From: Paenibacillus sp. SYP-B3998
GTDB taxonomy: Bacteria > Bacillota > Bacilli > Paenibacillales > NBRC-103111
Reading direction: 5' to 3'
Assembly (NCBI RefSeq): GCF_010820665.1
Contig: NZ_JAAIKC010000001.1
Location: 682,001 to 746,000 of the forward strand
DNA: 64,000 bases
Positions 61,790 through 64,000 of this stretch are shown piece after piece (positions within the stretch are counted from its first letter, which is position 1; the number at the start of each line of letters is the position of its first letter). The position numbers were made by a program, and so were the translations under genes. The notes beneath the pieces were generated by a model that saw nothing but the letters and a program-made list of their open reading frames with translations, made no database searches and was not told the DNA's origin.

Positions 61790-62719
61790 ATGAAACCGAT
61801 TATTTTGGATGTGGATACTGGCATTGACGACGCACTCGCGATCAGTTATGCTGTTAATTCGCCTGAGCTTGAATTGCTAGGGCTGACGACTTGCTTTGGT
61901 AACGTGACCGTAGAAGAGGCAACACGGAATACACTGCTTGTTCTGGAGCATCTGGACAGCGCTGTTCCAGTCATTCCAGGTGCAACTAAACCGCTATTCG
62001 TAAGCCGTGTGAAGGCGAATGCGACCCATATTCATGGGGAAGACGGCATCGGCAATACGCTTACTAACCTACCTACGAGAAAGGCATTGTCGCAATATGC
62101 GCCGCAGTTTATTATCGATCAAGTGCGGAGTAAACCGCATCAGGTCACGATCATCACAGTAGCAGCTATGACCAATTTGGCGCTTGCTATTATGCAGGCC
62201 CCGGATATTGTTAATTTGGTCGACAATGTGATTGTTATGGGGGGAGCAGTGAAGCGCGCAGGAAACGTGACGCCGCATGCTGAAGCTAACATCTACGCCG
62301 ACCCGGAAGCGGCGGACTATGTATTTGCTTCAGGGATTCCAATCACGCTCGTCGGTCTCGACGTGACGATGGAAACCCTGCTGCCCAAGAAAGATGTTCA
62401 AGCATGGCGCAGTAAAGGAACTGAGTTGGGCACGTTAATGGCGGATATGACGGAATTTTATATCGATGCGTATGAAGATTTTTACCCAGGCATCGGGGGC
62501 TGCGGCCTACATGACCCACTTGCCGTGGGCGTGGCCATTTGTCCGGATTTTGTTACGACTGAACCGCTTTATGTCAGGGTTGATTTGGACGGCTTTCATT
62601 CCTTGGGCAGAACGATTGGGGATTTGCGGAGCAAGCCGGCGCATGAACCCAACATGCAAGTATGTTTAAAGGTAGATACTGAACGTTTCCTGGAACATTT
62701 TCTCAGCAGAGTCGTTTAA
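61790..62719 (+). CDS. Nucleoside hydrolase 3 (IunH family)
   Basis: This 309-residue paralogue has IILDVDTGIDDALAISYAV, THIHGEDGIGNTL, MGGAVKRAGNVTPHAEANIYAD and GLHDPLAVGVAICP. GAGGGGAGAAATACGTA precedes the ATG. It is the last gene of the LacI-controlled operon. With ribokinase it would complete nucleoside breakdown to ribose-5-phosphate and free bases. Confidence 0.87.
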   Translation: MKPIILDVDTGIDDALAISYAVNSPELELLGLTTCFGNVTVEEATRNTLLVLEHLDSAVPVIPGATKPLFVSRVKANATHIHGEDGIGNTLTNLPTRKALSQYAPQFIIDQVRSKPHQVTIITVAAMTNLALAIMQAPDIVNLVDNVIVMGGAVKRAGNVTPHAEANIYADPEAADYVFASGIPITLVGLDVTMETLLPKKDVQAWRSKGTELGTLMADMTEFYIDAYEDFYPGIGGCGLHDPLAVGVAICPDFVTTEPLYVRVDLDGFHSLGRTIGDLRSKPAHEPNMQVCLKVDTERFLEHFLSRVV

Positions 62720-62730
62720 ATGGAAGCGGC

Positions 62731-62759
62731 TCGATTTATTCGTAAATTTTTTATATAAT
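62731..62759 (+). promoter_or_regulatory. Promoter of the DMT transporter leader
   Basis: A perfect TATAAT (62754-62759) has TCGATT (62731-62736) 17 bases upstream as a weak -35. Transcription would start near 62766, giving a 135-base leader before the ATG at 62900. Confidence 0.55.
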
Positions 62760-62779
62760 GGCATAATAACAAAAGCGTG

Positions 62780-62881
62780 ACGGACTAGGACAGCCCGTTA
62801 GACGGAAGATCAATGAGCTGGCAGGGCTTTGTAACACCTGGTTCTCGACTATCTTTCGGTCTGGGCTCAGTCCGTTTTTTC
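62780..62881 (+). ncRNA. Structured leader with intrinsic terminator, candidate riboswitch or attenuator
   Basis: ACGGACT (62780-62786) pairs with AGTCCGT (62869-62875), followed by a run of T. Inside, AGCCC (62792-62796) can pair with GGGCT at 62863-62867 as part of the terminator, or with GGGCT at 62824-62828, which would break it. AGAC (62800-62803) and GTCT (62859-62862), with GAAGAT and ATCTTTC beside them, add stem length. The two exclusive pairings look like a terminator/antiterminator switch. I match it to no known riboswitch class by eye. It could alternatively just terminate the upstream operon. Confidence 0.5.
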
Positions 62882-62899
62882 TTTTTCCAGGGAGGCATC

Positions 62900-63829
62900 A
62901 TGAAATACATTTTATTTGTGTTAGCCGGAGCTTGCAGCTTCGGGTTGTTATCAACGTTTGTAAAGAAAGCCTATGAATCGGGCTTCAACGTTGGCGAAGT
63001 CGTTGGCAGTCAAAATTTATTCGGTGTACTTATGTTATGGTTCTTAGTATTCGTAACCGCAAAATCGACTAAACAGGCATCAGCTTCAAGCTCGTTTAAG
63101 GTTACGCGGCGTCAAGTATTCTCGCTCATGGCGGTTGGGACAACAACAGGTTTAACAGGAATGCTGTATTATGCGGCACTTCAGTACATTTCAGCTTCAT
63201 TTGCAATCATTCTACTGTTTCAATTTACTTGGATGGGCATCTTATTGGAAGCTATCCTCGAGCGTAAACGTCCTGGTAAGGACAAGCTTTTCTCGCTCGT
63301 TATTTTATTTATCGGGATTATTATGGCAAGCGGCTATATAGGGGGCGGACAGCAGGCTGTTTCGTGGATTGGGATTACGCTTGGTCTGTTATCTGCTGTT
63401 ACATATGCGTTATTCATCTGGTTTAGCGGAAAAACAGCAAAAGATGTCGCACCGATCACACGCAGTGCGATCATGCTAACAGGCTCCTTTATATTGGTTA
63501 TGTTAATTTTCCCGCCTCACTTTCTGGTGAACGGAGCTTTGCACCAAGAGTTGCTGCCGTGGGCGCTGCTGCTTGCGCTATTCGGCGTTGTCATTCCACC
63601 GTTATTTTACGCAATTGGCGTACCGAAAGTTGGAGGCGGTCTGGCTACGATTTTGAGCGCAGCTGAATTGCCTACTGCCGTTGTTATGTCATATGTTGTG
63701 TTGAATGAGGCCGTTAACTGGCTCCAATGGCTTGGCGTAGCAGTGACCATGTTCGGTATTGCCCTTCCTGAGTTGATGAAGCGAAAAAAAAAACAAGCTA
63801 TTCTTAGCCGGGCGAATGCAAGCGCGTGA
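62900..63829 (+). CDS. DMT superfamily (EamA) transporter
   Basis: This 309-residue membrane protein has ten hydrophobic segments in two EamA repeats, e.g. YILFVLAGACSFGLLSTFV and ITLGLLSAVTYALFIWF, plus a short C-terminal basic tail MKRKKKQ. The ATG at 62900 follows CAGGGAGGCATC; the frame back to 62813 is leader sequence. Family members export or import small metabolites. The substrate may be the ligand of the leader RNA. Link to the nucleoside operon is by position only. Confidence 0.82.
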   Translation: MKYILFVLAGACSFGLLSTFVKKAYESGFNVGEVVGSQNLFGVLMLWFLVFVTAKSTKQASASSSFKVTRRQVFSLMAVGTTTGLTGMLYYAALQYISASFAIILLFQFTWMGILLEAILERKRPGKDKLFSLVILFIGIIMASGYIGGGQQAVSWIGITLGLLSAVTYALFIWFSGKTAKDVAPITRSAIMLTGSFILVMLIFPPHFLVNGALHQELLPWALLLALFGVVIPPLFYAIGVPKVGGGLATILSAAELPTAVVMSYVVLNEAVNWLQWLGVAVTMFGIALPELMKRKKKQAILSRANASA

Positions 63830-63845
63830 TTGCTGGTAATTAATC

Positions 63846-63889
63846 AAGATGGATGCGAAATCGTAAAGATTTCGTGTTCATCTTTTTTT
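63846..63889 (+). terminator. Terminator of the DMT transporter gene
   Basis: AAGATGGATGCGAAATC and GATTTCGTGTTCATCTT pair almost completely around a five-base loop, followed by TTTTTTG. Confidence 0.83.
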
Positions 63890-64000
63890 GTTCGTTTTGT
63901 TCGTATTTCTGTTTGTTTTTTTCGTGCTTTTTTTATTTTTCGTAATTGACTTTTTCACTCTTGGTGCGAAAGGCCATAGTGATAAATCATTCAATTTGAA
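63890..64000. other. Right-edge non-coding region
   Basis: T-rich DNA with repeated TTCGT. TTGACT near 63946 could be the -35 of a gene beyond the window; no clear -10 or gene is seen. Confidence 0.35.

Overview
The window looks like chromosomal DNA of a spore-forming Firmicute of the Paenibacillaceae (Paenibacillus-like). This rests on moderate GC, strong GGAGG-type ribosome sites with frequent GTG and TTG starts, a CwlJ-type spore-cortex hydrolase, YesM/YesN-type two-component regulation of a polysaccharide locus, perfect cre and Fur boxes, and many lipoprotein-dependent ABC importers. No rRNA, tRNA, CRISPR array or prophage was seen. The genus call is inference.

Layout. (1) 1-208: start of a GNAT acetyltransferase running off the left edge. 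(2) 308-6443: a BMP-type nucleoside ABC importer with a molybdopterin oxidoreductase and a nucleoside phosphorylase. (3) 6560-6988: a CwlJ-like hydrolase. (4) 7082-16431: a Fur-controlled siderophore locus with two IucA/IucC (NIS) synthetases, a stand-alone cyanophycin-synthetase-like ATP-grasp ligase, an MFS exporter, a lipoprotein and two FecCD permeases. (5) 16578-29119: a Gram-positive polysaccharide utilisation locus with ABC permeases, sensor kinase and response regulator, sugar-binding lipoprotein, AraC regulator, a 1204-residue secreted protein of unknown catalytic family and a GH105 unsaturated-uronide hydrolase. (6) 29363-31129: a chemoreceptor. (7) 31313-32941: a MerR regulator, an unknown protein and a ClpP paralogue behind a nested operator. 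(8) 32990-39628: a PASTA pseudokinase divergent from a 1735-residue kinase/ATPase/GAF/histidine-kinase protein. (9) 39670-41145: a cupin and an ArsR-like regulator. (10) 41256-47363: an oligopeptide ABC operon. (11) 47558-49737: two Gfo/Idh/MocA dehydrogenases. (12) 49762-51450: an accessory patch with a 31-unit hexanucleotide array, an IS1595-type protein that has lost its catalytic residues, and a family of short inverted motifs. (13) 51461-52801: NlpC/P60 and YkuD wall enzymes. (14) 53006-62719: a LacI-controlled operon of ribokinase, a second BMP importer and three nucleoside hydrolases. (15) 62731-63829: a DMT transporter behind a structured leader with an intrinsic terminator.

How the parts work together. 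The two ends hold parallel nucleoside-scavenging systems with different chemistry: the left one would split nucleosides by phosphorolysis, the right one by hydrolysis followed by ribokinase. The siderophore locus makes, exports and re-imports a carboxylate-type chelator, but has no local import ATPase. In the polysaccharide locus the secreted enzyme would cut a uronate polymer, the ABC importer would take up the oligosaccharides and GH105 would remove the unsaturated end; a perfect cre box next to the secreted enzyme gene suggests catabolite control. The best candidates for undescribed biology are the ATP-grasp/NIS siderophore pathway, the 1204-residue enzyme, the MerR-unknown-ClpP operon, the inactive transposase patch, and the leader RNA before the DMT transporter.
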